Of a DNA stretch of 64,000 nt, positions 1 to 7,997 are shown piece by piece. Position 1 is the stretch's first letter. Each line of letters opens with the position of its first letter. Source of the stretch: SHWC01 sp050173345 (GTDB taxonomy: Bacteria > Pseudomonadota > Alphaproteobacteria > UBA828); contig JBFXKW010000006.1 of NCBI GenBank assembly GCA_050173345.1, positions 1-64,000 of the forward strand, given 5' to 3'. Position numbers and translations under genes: made by a program. A model generated the notes under the pieces. The model had not been told where the DNA came from. It was given only the letters and a program-made list of their open reading frames with translations, and ran no database searches.

Positions 1-48
1 CAAGCTCACCCACGGTTCAAAGCCAAGGGTCGTACGGTCCCGCCGGCC

Positions 49-84
49 CCGGCCCTGGGCGAGCGGCCGCTCGCCCAGGGCCGG
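49..84. repeat. 36-bp perfect palindrome downstream of rmuC
   Basis: The two 18-base halves are exact reverse complements with no spacer (core GAGCGGCCGCTC). It lies about 50 bases beyond the rmuC stop codon. As RNA it would form a long GC-only hairpin. There is no clear T-run on the rmuC-sense side, so a terminator or mRNA-stabilising role is inferred, not shown. Confidence 0.6.
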
Positions 85-136
85 CGCAAATCTTCACCGA
101 TTCGCACCAATCTCAACATGCAAGGGTAGGTCTCGC

Positions 137-1291
137 CTACTCGCTCCTCACCCTTGCCGTCTCGCCGGCGGCGAGCGGCATGACCTCGGCGGTCTCGTCG
201 TCGAGCCGCACGTCCTCGATGCGTTCGCCGCGGCTCGCGATCTTGCCGGACGAGATGCGGAGTTGGCGCACGTCCTCGCGCGCCTGGTCGAAGTGGCGCT
301 CCAGGTTCGCGGCGCGGTCGTCGAGCCGGCTCACGTCCTTGAGCAGCGCCTGGACCTCCTTCTGGATCAGCCCGGCCTGCTCGCGCATGCGCACGTCCTT
401 GAGGATCGCGCGCACCGTGTTGAGCGTCGCCCAGAGGGTGGTCGGCGAGACGATGAAGACGCGGGCCCGGTACGATTCCTCGATCACGTCGCCGAAGCCG
501 GCATGCAGCTCGGCATAGACCGCCTCGCTCGGCAGGAACATGAGCGCGGCCTCGGCGGTCTCGCCCGGCAGGATGTAGCGGCTCGCGATGTCGCGGATAT
601 GGGCGGCGACCGCCTGGCGGAAGGCGCGCATCGCGGTCTGCCGGCCCGCCTCGTCGGCCGCGGCGCGCAGCGCGCGGTAACCCTCCAGCGGGAACTTGGC
701 GTCGATCGCGATCGGCCCCGGCGGCTTTGGCAGGTCGAGCAGGCAGTCGGCGCGCCGGCCGTTCGAGAGCGCGGCCTGGAACTGGTAGGCCGAGGGCGGC
801 AGCACCTGGCTCACCAGGTTCTCCAATTGGATTTCGCCGAACGCGCCGCGCGCCTGCTTGTTGGACAGGATGTCCTGCAAACTCACCACCTGGCTCGAAA
901 GCTGGACGATGTTGGCCTGCGCCTGGTCGATGGTGGCGAGCCGCTCCTGCAGCTTCGCCATGGTCTCGAGCGTCTCCTTGGTCGATTTCTCGAGCCCGGC
1001 GCCGACCCGCTGCGACACCTCGGTGAGCCGCTCCTCGAGCGTACGGGCGAGCAGCCGCTCCTGCTGCATCAGCCGGTCGGCGAGCGAGAGCTGGTTCTGG
1101 GTCTGGGCCTCGGCGAGCGTCTTGAGGCGCAGCTCGGTCTCGGCCTCCTTGGCGCGCAGCAGCTCGCCGAGCCGGCTGAGCTCGTCACGCAGCGCCGCCG
1201 ATCGGCCGCCCGAGCGCAGCGCCAGCAGGGCCGCGGCCACGACTGCGACCAGCGCCACCACGCCGAGGATGATCGGAACCAGCGAATCCAT
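137..1291 (-). CDS. rmuC: DNA recombination protein RmuC
   Basis: The 384-residue protein starts with a membrane anchor (about residues 4-25). A long charged coiled coil follows (about 30-140), then the RmuC nuclease-like domain with the motifs KQARGAFGE and AIDAKFPLEGYRAL. RmuC family proteins restrict DNA inversions at short inverted repeats and are thought to act as nucleases on recombination intermediates; the substrate is not established. Length and domain order are normal. The gene is divergent from def with a 125-base gap that probably holds both promoters. The acidic tail is variable in the family. Confidence 0.93.
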   Translation of the reverse strand: MDSLVPIILGVVALVAVVAAALLALRSGGRSAALRDELSRLGELLRAKEAETELRLKTLAEAQTQNQLSLADRLMQQERLLARTLEERLTEVSQRVGAGLEKSTKETLETMAKLQERLATIDQAQANIVQLSSQVVSLQDILSNKQARGAFGEIQLENLVSQVLPPSAYQFQAALSNGRRADCLLDLPKPPGPIAIDAKFPLEGYRALRAAADEAGRQTAMRAFRQAVAAHIRDIASRYILPGETAEAALMFLPSEAVYAELHAGFGDVIEESYRARVFIVSPTTLWATLNTVRAILKDVRMREQAGLIQKEVQALLKDVSRLDDRAANLERHFDQAREDVRQLRISSGKIASRGERIEDVRLDDETAEVMPLAAGETARVRSE

Positions 1292-1416
1292 GATCCGCCA
1301 TCTGAGCGCGCCGGGGGCACGCTGTCAAAGCGCCCGGCGGCCGGCTTGACGCGGCCGGGGGCGCGGCATACCTAACGGGGCGCAAGCAACCGACTGCCCG
1401 AGAGCGTTCTTGAATC

Positions 1417-1938
1417 ATGGCGCGTCGCCCGATCATCGTCGCCCCGGACCGGCGGCTCAAGGTGCGCTCGACCCCGGTCGAGACCATCGACGATTCCGTC
1501 CGCGCCCTGCTCGACGACATGCTGGAGACCATGTACGCCGAGGACGGCGTCGGCCTCGCCGCGATCCAGGTCGGCGTGCCGAAGCGGCTGGTGGTGGCCG
1601 ACGTGCACCCGAAGGATGCGCCGCCCGCGCCGATCAAGCTGATCAACCCCGAGATCGTCGAGGTATCGGAGGATTTGATCGTGCACGAGGAGGGCTGCCT
1701 GTCGCTGCCCGACCAGTTCGCCGAGGTCGAGCGGCCGGTGAAGGCGCGCATCCGCTATCTCGACGAGACCGGCACGCCGCAGGAGCGCGAGTTCGAGGGC
1801 GTGCTCGCGGTCTGCCTGCAGCACGAGATCGACCACCTCGAAGGCATCCTGTTCGTCGACCACATATCGGCGATCCGCCGCAACATCATCCTGCGCCGCC
1901 TGCAGAAGCTGAAACGCGCCGAAGCAATGAGCGCCTGA
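1417..1938 (+). CDS. def: Peptide deformylase
   Basis: This 173-residue enzyme removes the formyl group from the initiator methionine of new proteins. All three family motifs are intact: GVGLAAIQ (44-51), EGCLS with the metal-binding Cys (about 90), and QHEIDHLEG, whose two His ligands flank the catalytic Glu (about 131-135). It is the first gene of def-fmt-truA, a common bacterial order. The second gene, fmt, performs the opposite reaction on initiator tRNA. A REP-like repeat lies between def and fmt, so they may not be strictly co-transcribed. Confidence 0.97.
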   Translation: MARRPIIVAPDRRLKVRSTPVETIDDSVRALLDDMLETMYAEDGVGLAAIQVGVPKRLVVADVHPKDAPPAPIKLINPEIVEVSEDLIVHEEGCLSLPDQFAEVERPVKARIRYLDETGTPQEREFEGVLAVCLQHEIDHLEGILFVDHISAIRRNIILRRLQKLKRAEAMSA

Positions 1939-1948
1939 CGCCTCTCCC

Positions 1949-2046
1949 TCGTCGTCCCCCGGCTTGACCGGGGGACCCAGTGATCCGCATGCACCGTCCG
2001 TGCCGCCCCCTCTGGATGCCCCGGTCGAGCCGGGGCATGACGATTG
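1949..2046. repeat. Paired REP-type palindromes, CTTGACC family
   Basis: Two inverted half-elements flank a short spacer. The left one has CCCCCGGCTTGACCGGGGGA and the right one GCCCCGGTCGAGCCGGGGC, each followed or preceded by the conserved flanks GTCGTC/ATGACGA and CCAG/TGGATG. The same family occurs at about 22031, 30669, 37619, 44057 and 49242. This copy fills the def-fmt gap. Confidence 0.8.
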
Positions 2047-2124
2047 AGGAAGGCGGTGCCGCGCCGTTTCGACAAGCGCGGCCGGGCGGCGTAAAAAGGG
2101 CAGGCGGCCAGCGGGGAAACAGCC

Positions 2125-3078
2125 ATCAGCGCCAACCGGCTCAAGCTCGTCTTCATGGGCACGCCCGACTATGCGGTGCCCTCGCTCGATGCGCTGGTCG
2201 CGGCCGGGCATGAGGTAGTCTGCGCCTACAGCCAGCCGCCGCGCCGCGCCGGGCGGGGCAAGCACCTGGTGCCCTCGCCCGTCGAGGCGCGTGCCCGCGC
2301 GCTCGGCATCGAGGTGCGCTGCCCGGTCTCGCTGAAGCCGCCCGGCGAGGCCGAGGCGTTCGCCGCGCTCGGCGCCGACGCCGCCATCGTGGTCGCCTAC
2401 GGGCTGATCCTGCCGCGCGCCGTGCTGAAAGCGCCGAGGCTCGGCTGCCTCAACGCGCACGCCTCGCTGCTGCCGCGCTGGCGCGGCGCCGCGCCGATCG
2501 AGCGTGCCATCATGGCGGGCGATCAGGAGACCGGCGTCGCCATCATGCAGATGGACGAGGGCCTCGACACCGGGCCGGTGCTGCTCGAACGCCGCATCGC
2601 GATCGCGCCCGGCATGACGGCGGGCGCGCTGCGTGACCTTCTCGCCGCACTCTCGGCGACGCTGCTTATCGAGGCGCTGGACGGGCTCGCGCGCGGCGCG
2701 CTGACCGCGACGCCGCAGGACGGCACGGCCGCCTGCTACGCCGCCAAGCTGCGGCCCGAGGAGGAGCCGCTCGACTGGCGGCTTCCGGCCACGGAACTCG
2801 AACGCCTGGTGCGCGCGCTCAACCCGCGGCCCGGCGCCCACTTCGCGCATCGCGGCGAGCGCATCAAGGTGTGGACGGCCGAGATGTTGGCCGATGCGCG
2901 CGGCGCTACGCCGGGCACGGTGCTCGACGACCGGCTGCTGGTCGCATGCGGGGAGGGCAGCGCGCTGCGCCCGACCATCCTGCAAAGGCCGGGGCGCAAG
3001 CCGATGCCGGCCGACGAGTTGCTGCGCGGCTACCCGATCGCGCGCGGCGAGGTGCTGTCATGCCCCGCTTCCGCCTGA
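2125..3078 (+). CDS. fmt: Methionyl-tRNA formyltransferase, unusual start
   Basis: Transfers a formyl group from 10-formyl-THF to Met-tRNAfMet. It carries the nucleotide-fold start FMGTPDYAVPSLDAL, the catalytic region NAHASLLPRWRGAAPIERAI and the DEGLDTG segment; the C-terminal tRNA-binding domain is complete. The family normally has about five residues (RLVFMGTPD-like) before the first in-frame ATG at 2155. Here the upstream codons encode ISANRLKLVF and contain no ATG, GTG or TTG back to the TAA at 2092. ATC at 2125, seven bases after a GGGGA sequence, is the best candidate start; 2155 is the fallback and would remove the first beta strand. The 3' end overlaps truA by 19 bases. Confidence 0.88.
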   Translation: MSANRLKLVFMGTPDYAVPSLDALVAAGHEVVCAYSQPPRRAGRGKHLVPSPVEARARALGIEVRCPVSLKPPGEAEAFAALGADAAIVVAYGLILPRAVLKAPRLGCLNAHASLLPRWRGAAPIERAIMAGDQETGVAIMQMDEGLDTGPVLLERRIAIAPGMTAGALRDLLAALSATLLIEALDGLARGALTATPQDGTAACYAAKLRPEEEPLDWRLPATELERLVRALNPRPGAHFAHRGERIKVWTAEMLADARGATPGTVLDDRLLVACGEGSALRPTILQRPGRKPMPADELLRGYPIARGEVLSCPASA

Positions 3079-3800
3079 CCATCGAGTATGACGGCTCGGG
3101 CTTCGCCGGCTGGCAGCGCCAGGCGAACGGGCCGTCGATCCAGGCCGCGATCGAGGAGGCGGTGCTCGGCTTCTCGGGCGAAACCGTGCGGGTGCATGGC
3201 GCGGGGCGGACCGATGCCGGCGTCCACGCGCTCGGCCAATGCGCCCATCTCGATCTCGCGAAGGAGGTCGAGCCGGCCAGATTGCGCGACGCGCTCAACG
3301 CCCATCTCCGGCCGCGGCCGATCGTCGTGCTCGAGGCGGCGCGCGCGGCGGACGATTTCGACGCGAGGCGCCACGCCAGGCGGCGCGTCTACCGCTACCG
3401 GATCGTCAACAGGCCGGCGCCGCTCGCGCTCGACCTCGAGCGGGCCTGGCATGTCCGCCCCGCGCTCGATGCCGAGGCCATGCAGGCGGCCGCCGCGCTC
3501 TTGATCGGCCAGCACGACTTCTCGAGCTTCCGCGCCGCCGAGTGCCAGGCGAAATCGCCGCTCAGGACGCTCGACCGGCTCGACATCAGGCGGGAGGGCG
3601 ACGAGATCGCGATCGAGGCCGAGGCGCGCTCGTTCCTGCACAACCAGGTGCGCGCCATGGTCGGCACGCTCGCGCAGGTCGGGCGGGGCCGCTGGTCCGT
3701 CGCCCATGTCGGCGCCGTGCTCGCCGCGCGCGACCGCACCAAGGCCGGCCCCAACGCGCCGCCCTGCGGCCTCTATCTGCTAAGGGTCAGCTATCAATGA
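3060..3800 (+). CDS. truA: tRNA pseudouridine(38-40) synthase TruA
   Basis: The 246-residue enzyme converts uridines 38-40 in the anticodon arm of tRNAs to pseudouridine. The catalytic motif GRTDAGVHALGQ contains the nucleophilic Asp. The N-terminal strand RLTIEYDGSGFAGWQ and the later QHDFSSFRA and NQVRAMVGTL segments are typical. The chosen ATG lies inside the end of fmt, a translational-coupling overlap. A strong hairpin (3804-3834) follows directly. Confidence 0.96.
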   Translation: MPRFRLTIEYDGSGFAGWQRQANGPSIQAAIEEAVLGFSGETVRVHGAGRTDAGVHALGQCAHLDLAKEVEPARLRDALNAHLRPRPIVVLEAARAADDFDARRHARRRVYRYRIVNRPAPLALDLERAWHVRPALDAEAMQAAAALLIGQHDFSSFRAAECQAKSPLRTLDRLDIRREGDEIAIEAEARSFLHNQVRAMVGTLAQVGRGRWSVAHVGAVLAARDRTKAGPNAPPCGLYLLRVSYQ

Positions 3801-3803
3801 ATA

Positions 3804-3834
3804 GGCCGGCGCGTGGGAGCCCCACGCGCCGGCC
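3804..3834. terminator. Hairpin between truA and the histone-like gene
   Basis: A perfect 14-bp stem (GGCCGGCGCGTGGG and its complement) closes an AGC loop, beginning three bases after the truA stop. It lies between converging genes. The minus-strand side leads into a T-rich run while the plus side does not, so it could serve as a bidirectional terminator. Confidence 0.6.
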
Positions 3835-3869
3835 ATGATGCAACCTTCGTCAGTCAGTCGCGACGTAGG

Positions 3870-4058
3870 CTACGCCTTCTTGGCCTTCCGCCTGGCCTTT
3901 TTCGCCTTCTTCTTGGCCTTCTTCGCAGCAGGCCGCTTCTTGGCCGCAGACTTCTTCGCCGCCTTCTTCTTCTTCGCGGCAGGCCGCTTCTTGGCGGCAG
4001 CCTTCTTCTTCGCAGCGGCCGCCATGACCGTCGCCTTGATAGACCGAACTTCGCTCAT
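3870..4058 (-). CDS. Histone H1-like lysine/alanine-rich protein
   Basis: The 62-residue, extremely basic protein consists of MSEVRSIKATVMA followed almost entirely by AAKK, KRPAAKK and KKAKK units. This resembles the C-terminal tail of histone H1 and bacterial H1-like (Hc1/AlgP-type) proteins that bind DNA non-specifically. A GAGGG ribosome-binding site lies five bases before the ATG. It has no globular domain. A nucleoid-associated role is inferred from composition. It may be co-transcribed with the small gene 41 bases upstream. The repetitive codons make slippage length changes likely. Confidence 0.75.
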   Translation of the reverse strand: MSEVRSIKATVMAAAAKKKAAAKKRPAAKKKKAAKKSAAKKRPAAKKAKKKAKKARRKAKKA

Positions 4059-4099
4059 CTTACCCTCGAATCGGTTGTTGTTGACGCCAAGTGCGAACG

Positions 4100-4477
4100 T
4101 CAGCTCGCCGCACGCTGGGTGGGCGGAACATCGCGCTCCGCCGCGCCTCGATACGGCAGCAGGCTTACCCGGCTCTGTCCTTCTTGACCTTCAGGGTGGC
4201 GTCTTTGCTTGTCCGACGATGTCGAGAGATTGTTAGTCCCTACGATCTTTTGCGCGTCTTGCTGCCGCCGCGTGCCGCGAGCGACACGAGGCGCCATGCC
4301 GAACCTTCCGCCCGATGCGATCATCGCGCGGTCGATGCGGCGCAGCTTCGGCATGCGCATTGCAACGAAATGGAATGTCGGCGTGCCATTGCGGATGAAC
4401 CCCCCTTCGTCATCCACGACAACGAACGCGCGTGCACCGATCGACGTGATCGCTGCTTCACACGCGTGCCTCTCCAT
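4100..4477 (-). CDS. Hypothetical protein, 125 residues
   Basis: I do not recognise this protein. The start is well supported by a GGAGG site six bases before the ATG. The first third reads like a folded domain (ITSIGARAFVVVDDEGGF, then FIRNGTPTFHFVAMR). The rest is basic and low in complexity (RGTRRQQDAQK onward) and may be disordered. Base composition is visibly less GC-rich than the neighbours, as is the whole 4060-4700 stretch, which could reflect transfer or relaxed selection. Overlapping plus-strand frames exist but lack an equally good ribosome-binding site. Confidence 0.45.
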   Translation of the reverse strand: MERHACEAAITSIGARAFVVVDDEGGFIRNGTPTFHFVAMRMPKLRRIDRAMIASGGRFGMAPRVARGTRRQQDAQKIVGTNNLSTSSDKQRRHPEGQEGQSRVSLLPYRGAAERDVPPTQRAAS

Positions 4478-4695
4478 CCATTGCCTCCGGGTTTCACATT
4501 GTTCGCACCGAGATATTGATCAACTTCTGCGCAAGACGCAATAGATAGTATGCACATTCGCGTGTGATTGTGGCTCGGGCGTTTTGACTCCGATCGAGGC
4601 GTGCGTAACGATCCCGGAGGCTGCAACGTTGCATGGATGCACGTCGCGGAAACGCGACATCGACACAACATTCCCATGAGGAGGCACCGAACATC

Positions 4696-5610
4696 ATGAA
4701 ACGATTTGCGGCGGTCCTTACGGCGATCGCGTTGGGAACGTCATCGCTGACGGCGGTGCAGGCCGCGGATACCAGCTACTCGGAATGGAAGGGCGGCAAG
4801 CAGAGCAGCGCCTCCAGCCAATCAGCCGACGAGCTGGTGAAGAAGCTCAACGGCATGATCGACGAGGCGCAGCGCGCGAAAGCCGCCGATCCCAAGTTCC
4901 TGCGCGACCTCAGGCGCGCGCTCAAGGACTATGAGCGCGGCCAGCAGCAGGCCGTCGAGATGGAGGCGGGGCCGTTTGTCTATGACGACTTCAGCGATCG
5001 CAACATCAACCAGAACCCGGCATGGACCATCGCCGCCGGCAAGTTCTCGCTCGACCCTGACGGCGGCATACGCAGCATCGTGCAGACCTCGAGCACGACG
5101 CAGAGCGGCGGCAGCCAGAACGTCGCGACCGCCATCCTCGATACGCTGCTGGGCGGCCAGCAGAGCGGCACGAGCGCGGTCAACAAGCAGACCGCCGAGC
5201 TCTACACGCCGGCGCAGATCGACAACGCCTTCACGCTGACGACCTCGTTCGTCAGCCGCGTCGCGCCGGGCCGGCTCGACTGGGTGGTCTATCAGGGCAG
5301 CAGCCGCAGCGTCGGCTACCGGCTGAGCTTCAACGCCGAGCAGACCGGCTACGACATCGAGCTCTCCCGCTTCAGCGCCAAGGGCAGCTCGATCATCCAG
5401 CACGAAGAGGGGCAGACCAAGCTGGAGGACGGCCGCGCGCACCAGCTCAGCCTGACCCGCAACGCACGCGGCGAGATGACCGTGGCGCTCGACGGCTCGA
5501 CCCTGTTCTCGGTGGTCGACCGCGCCTTCAGCGACCCCTTCGCCGGCATCGCCATCGCCAACCAAAACGGCGATTTCACGGTGCGCAGCATCGAGGTCGG
5601 CCCGATCTGA
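4696..5610 (+). CDS. Secreted protein with a concanavalin-like domain
   Basis: The ATG at 4696 is preceded by GAGGAGG and opens a clear signal peptide (MKRFAAVLTAIALGTSSLTA, cut after VQA). A helical stretch follows (about residues 35-85, DELVKKLNGMIDEAQRAK). The remaining 200 residues start with VYDDFSDRNINQNPAW and look like the jelly-roll fold of LamG/DUF1080-type domains (DWVVYQGSSRSVGYRLSF, LDGSTLFSV). Such domains bind or cleave carbohydrates, but no catalytic site can be assigned. The mature protein has 281 residues. Periplasmic or extracellular location is inferred. An earlier ATG at 4633 would bury the signal peptide and is rejected. Confidence 0.75.
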   Translation: MKRFAAVLTAIALGTSSLTAVQAADTSYSEWKGGKQSSASSQSADELVKKLNGMIDEAQRAKAADPKFLRDLRRALKDYERGQQQAVEMEAGPFVYDDFSDRNINQNPAWTIAAGKFSLDPDGGIRSIVQTSSTTQSGGSQNVATAILDTLLGGQQSGTSAVNKQTAELYTPAQIDNAFTLTTSFVSRVAPGRLDWVVYQGSSRSVGYRLSFNAEQTGYDIELSRFSAKGSSIIQHEEGQTKLEDGRAHQLSLTRNARGEMTVALDGSTLFSVVDRAFSDPFAGIAIANQNGDFTVRSIEVGPI

Positions 5611-5618
5611 CGCTCCGT

Positions 5619-5735
5619 TGACCCCCCACCCTAACCCTCCCCCTCAAGGGGGAGGGAATAGGAGGAGCGGCTTCGCGGCATCTTCTATCTTCCCCCTCCC
5701 CCCTCGAAGGGGGAGGGCAGGGTGGGGGTGACTCA
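5619..5735. repeat. Paired CCCTCCCCC-type intergenic palindromes
   Basis: Two C-rich half-elements in inverted orientation (ACCCTAACCCTCCCCCTCAA on the left, and GAGGGCAGGGTGGGGGTGA on the right), each with its own short GGGGGAGG stem. The same family is seen at about 34968, and relatives at about 38391 and 59210. It fills the convergent gap between the secreted protein and the MetF-like gene. Confidence 0.75.
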
Positions 5736-5770
5736 ACAAGAAGAGTCAGGCGGAGCGAACCCGCTCACGC

Positions 5771-6715
5771 TCAGGCCGGGCGCGCTTTGAGGATGCCGGA
5801 CTCCTCGATCACCTGGGCGCAGGCTTCCTCGCCATGCGGCGCCATCAGGTGGACGCCGGCGACGCCCTTGATCTCCTTGAGCTCGTGGATCAGCTCGATG
5901 CAGATCCGCCGGCCTTCCTTGGCTTGGTCGGCGGCGGCGTCGAGCCGGGCGATCAGCGCGTCGGGGATGTGCACGCCGAACAGGTTCTCGTTCATCCAGC
6001 GCGCCGATTTCGCGGAGCGAAGCGGGCCGATGCCGATCAGGAACGGCGCCTTGCCGAGATAGCCGAGCTCGTCGAGCCGCGCCAGGTAGCGCGCGACCAC
6101 CGGCGGCTCGAAGCAGAACTGGGTCTGGATGAAGTCGGCGCCGGCCTCGAGCTTGGCCTTGATGTCCGGCGCCTCGAAGCCGGGCTTCGGCTCGGCGGGC
6201 GCGGCCGCGCCGCCGATCATCAGGCGCGGCGGCGCCTCGAGCTTGCGCCCCGAGGGCAGCTCGCCGGCATCCCGCATGCGCTTCACGATCGCCATGAACT
6301 CGCCCGACTTGAGGTCGAACACGGGCTTGGCCTCGGGCTGGTCGCCGTTCTCCATGGCGTCGCCGGTGAGGCAGAGGATGCTGCGGACGCCGAGCGCGGC
6401 GGCGCCCAGCACCTCGGCTTCGAGCGCGAGCCGGTTGCGGTCGCGCATGGTGAACTGGAGCACCGGCTCGATGCCGGCGCGCGCCAGGATGGCGGCGGCC
6501 GCGAGCGGCGAGAGATGCGCCCGCGCGCCCGCGCCGTCGAGCACGTTGACGGCATCGGCGAGGCCCTTCAGGCAGCCGGCGCGGCGCAGCACCGCCTCGG
6601 GGTCGGCCGAATCGGGGGGGCCGGTCTCCGCCGTCACCACGAACCAGCCGGTCTTCAGGGCCGCCTCGAGCCGGCCGCCGCTGCGCGCCGCGCCGGTCGG
6701 CGTTGCATCGTTCAT
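5771..6715 (-). CDS. MetF-like methylenetetrahydrofolate reductase
   Basis: The 314-residue TIM-barrel protein belongs to the 5,10-methylene-THF reductase family, which uses FAD and NAD(P)H to make 5-methyl-THF for methionine synthesis. Family-type segments are VVTAETGPPDSAD near the N-terminus, EPVLQFTMRDRNRLAL, ILCLTGDAMENGD and GADFIQTQFCFE. The C-terminal part contains GVAGVHLMAPHGEE. The protein is of single-domain bacterial length. Because it diverges somewhat from canonical MetF and pairs with an unusual methyltransferase across a 130-base divergent promoter region, a different one-carbon role is possible. Confidence 0.8.
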   Translation of the reverse strand: MNDATPTGAARSGGRLEAALKTGWFVVTAETGPPDSADPEAVLRRAGCLKGLADAVNVLDGAGARAHLSPLAAAAILARAGIEPVLQFTMRDRNRLALEAEVLGAAALGVRSILCLTGDAMENGDQPEAKPVFDLKSGEFMAIVKRMRDAGELPSGRKLEAPPRLMIGGAAAPAEPKPGFEAPDIKAKLEAGADFIQTQFCFEPPVVARYLARLDELGYLGKAPFLIGIGPLRSAKSARWMNENLFGVHIPDALIARLDAAADQAKEGRRICIELIHELKEIKGVAGVHLMAPHGEEACAQVIEESGILKARPA

Positions 6716-6845
6716 CTGCCGTCTCCTTGCTCGTGATCGCCGGCGGCACCCTCGGCAAGCCAGCCGTTGCCCCAGATCGGCCGATGCCCTCTTAATATGC
6801 CCCGCTCCGCCGATCAATCGCCGAAACCCCGACAGGAGACGCCCG

Positions 6846-7988
6846 GTGGCCAAAGCCAAGCGAGGGAAGCTGCCGTTCCGCTTCTACGACAACCGCGAGA
6901 AGTACCTGATGTTCGTGACCACCTGCAGCGAGAAGTGGGAGGTCGCCGCGCGGGTCGCCGAGGAACTGCCGCTGCTCACGCCGCGGCCGCCGGCGCTCCG
7001 GCTGTTCGACGCCGGCATGGGCGACGGTACGGTCTTGACCCGCGTGCTGCGCGCCATGCACCAGCGTTTTGCCACCGTGCCCTTCCTCGTGGTCGGCAAG
7101 GAGATCAGCCTCGAGGACGTCCGCCTCACCGTCGAGAAGCTGCCCGACCGCTTCCACGAGCATCCGCAGATGGTGTTCGTCGCCACCAACATGTTCTACG
7201 GCGAGGCGCCGCGGCTGATGCCGCGCGGCGAGGCGGCGCTGGCCAGGCTGAACTGGCACGTCTTCGAGCTCGAAGGCAGCACGACCCACGATTTCGACCT
7301 GCAGATCAGAAAGCGGCTGCAGCCGGTGCTCGCCGATGGCTGGCGCATCACCACCAGCCCGAAGACCGGCAACCCGATCTACGAGCAGCCCTCGGCGGTG
7401 GTGATCTACCGCAAGGACCACCAGTTCGTGCTCGACAACATCATCCCGCGCGCCGGCAGCTTCGAGGGGCTGTACGACCTGGTGCTCGCCTCGCAGCCCT
7501 ACCAGGCGCGCTCCTCCGCTGAGACCAAGGTGCGCAACGTGCTGGCACCGCTCGCCCGCGCGCTGGCGCCGAACGGGCGGATGGTCGTCGTGCAATCGAC
7601 CGGCAAGGATCCCGGCATGGAGATCATCCACCGGCTGTGGCCGGACGAGCAGCCCTTCGCGACGCCGCGCCAGGTGCTGGTCAAGACCCTCCAGGAAGCG
7701 CTCAAGGACGAGCAGCCGCGCCTGCGCTGCCTCGCCTATCCCGACAAGCGCGCGCTGTTCCGCTACAGCCTGCACACGCTGCCGACCGAGGTGAGCGAGA
7801 GCATCGGCACCTCGACACTGATGGCGGCCTGGAACGCCGCCGTCTACGTCGCGCAGATCGAGGATGCCAGGCTGATGCCGGTGCTCGACAAGGGCGCCTA
7901 TCTCGACGCCACCCGCGAGGTGCTGCAGAAGCACGGCGGCCTCTGGTTCACCAACGAGGTGTTCGCCGTTGTGCGCGACGCCGCGTAA
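6846..7988 (+). CDS. Class I SAM-dependent methyltransferase, unassigned
   Basis: The GTG start is set by AGGAG seven bases upstream and gives 380 residues. A Rossmann methyltransferase motif I is present at about 53-64 (LFDAGMGDGTVL). Downstream are VFVATNMFYGEAPRL, a central insert FELEGSTTHDFDLQIRKRL, and VVVQSTGKDPGMEIIHRLWP. The last third is unlike common methyltransferases. The substrate is unknown to me. Divergence from the MetF-like gene suggests, but does not prove, a link to one-carbon metabolism. An 80-residue upstream extension in the same frame is antisense to metF and is not used. Confidence 0.7.
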   Translation: MAKAKRGKLPFRFYDNREKYLMFVTTCSEKWEVAARVAEELPLLTPRPPALRLFDAGMGDGTVLTRVLRAMHQRFATVPFLVVGKEISLEDVRLTVEKLPDRFHEHPQMVFVATNMFYGEAPRLMPRGEAALARLNWHVFELEGSTTHDFDLQIRKRLQPVLADGWRITTSPKTGNPIYEQPSAVVIYRKDHQFVLDNIIPRAGSFEGLYDLVLASQPYQARSSAETKVRNVLAPLARALAPNGRMVVVQSTGKDPGMEIIHRLWPDEQPFATPRQVLVKTLQEALKDEQPRLRCLAYPDKRALFRYSLHTLPTEVSESIGTSTLMAAWNAAVYVAQIEDARLMPVLDKGAYLDATREVLQKHGGLWFTNEVFAVVRDAA

Positions 7989-7997
7989 AAGCCGCCC

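Noticed and set aside
263..1375. Long plus-strand open frame opposite rmuC
   Set aside because: Low-complexity Arg/Leu/Glu-rich translation with no family motif; it is the antisense shadow of rmuC in GC-rich sequence.
4091..4544. Plus-strand frames in the low-GC patch
   Set aside because: No ribosome-binding site comparable with the GGAGG before the minus-strand gene at 4477, and no recognisable sequence.
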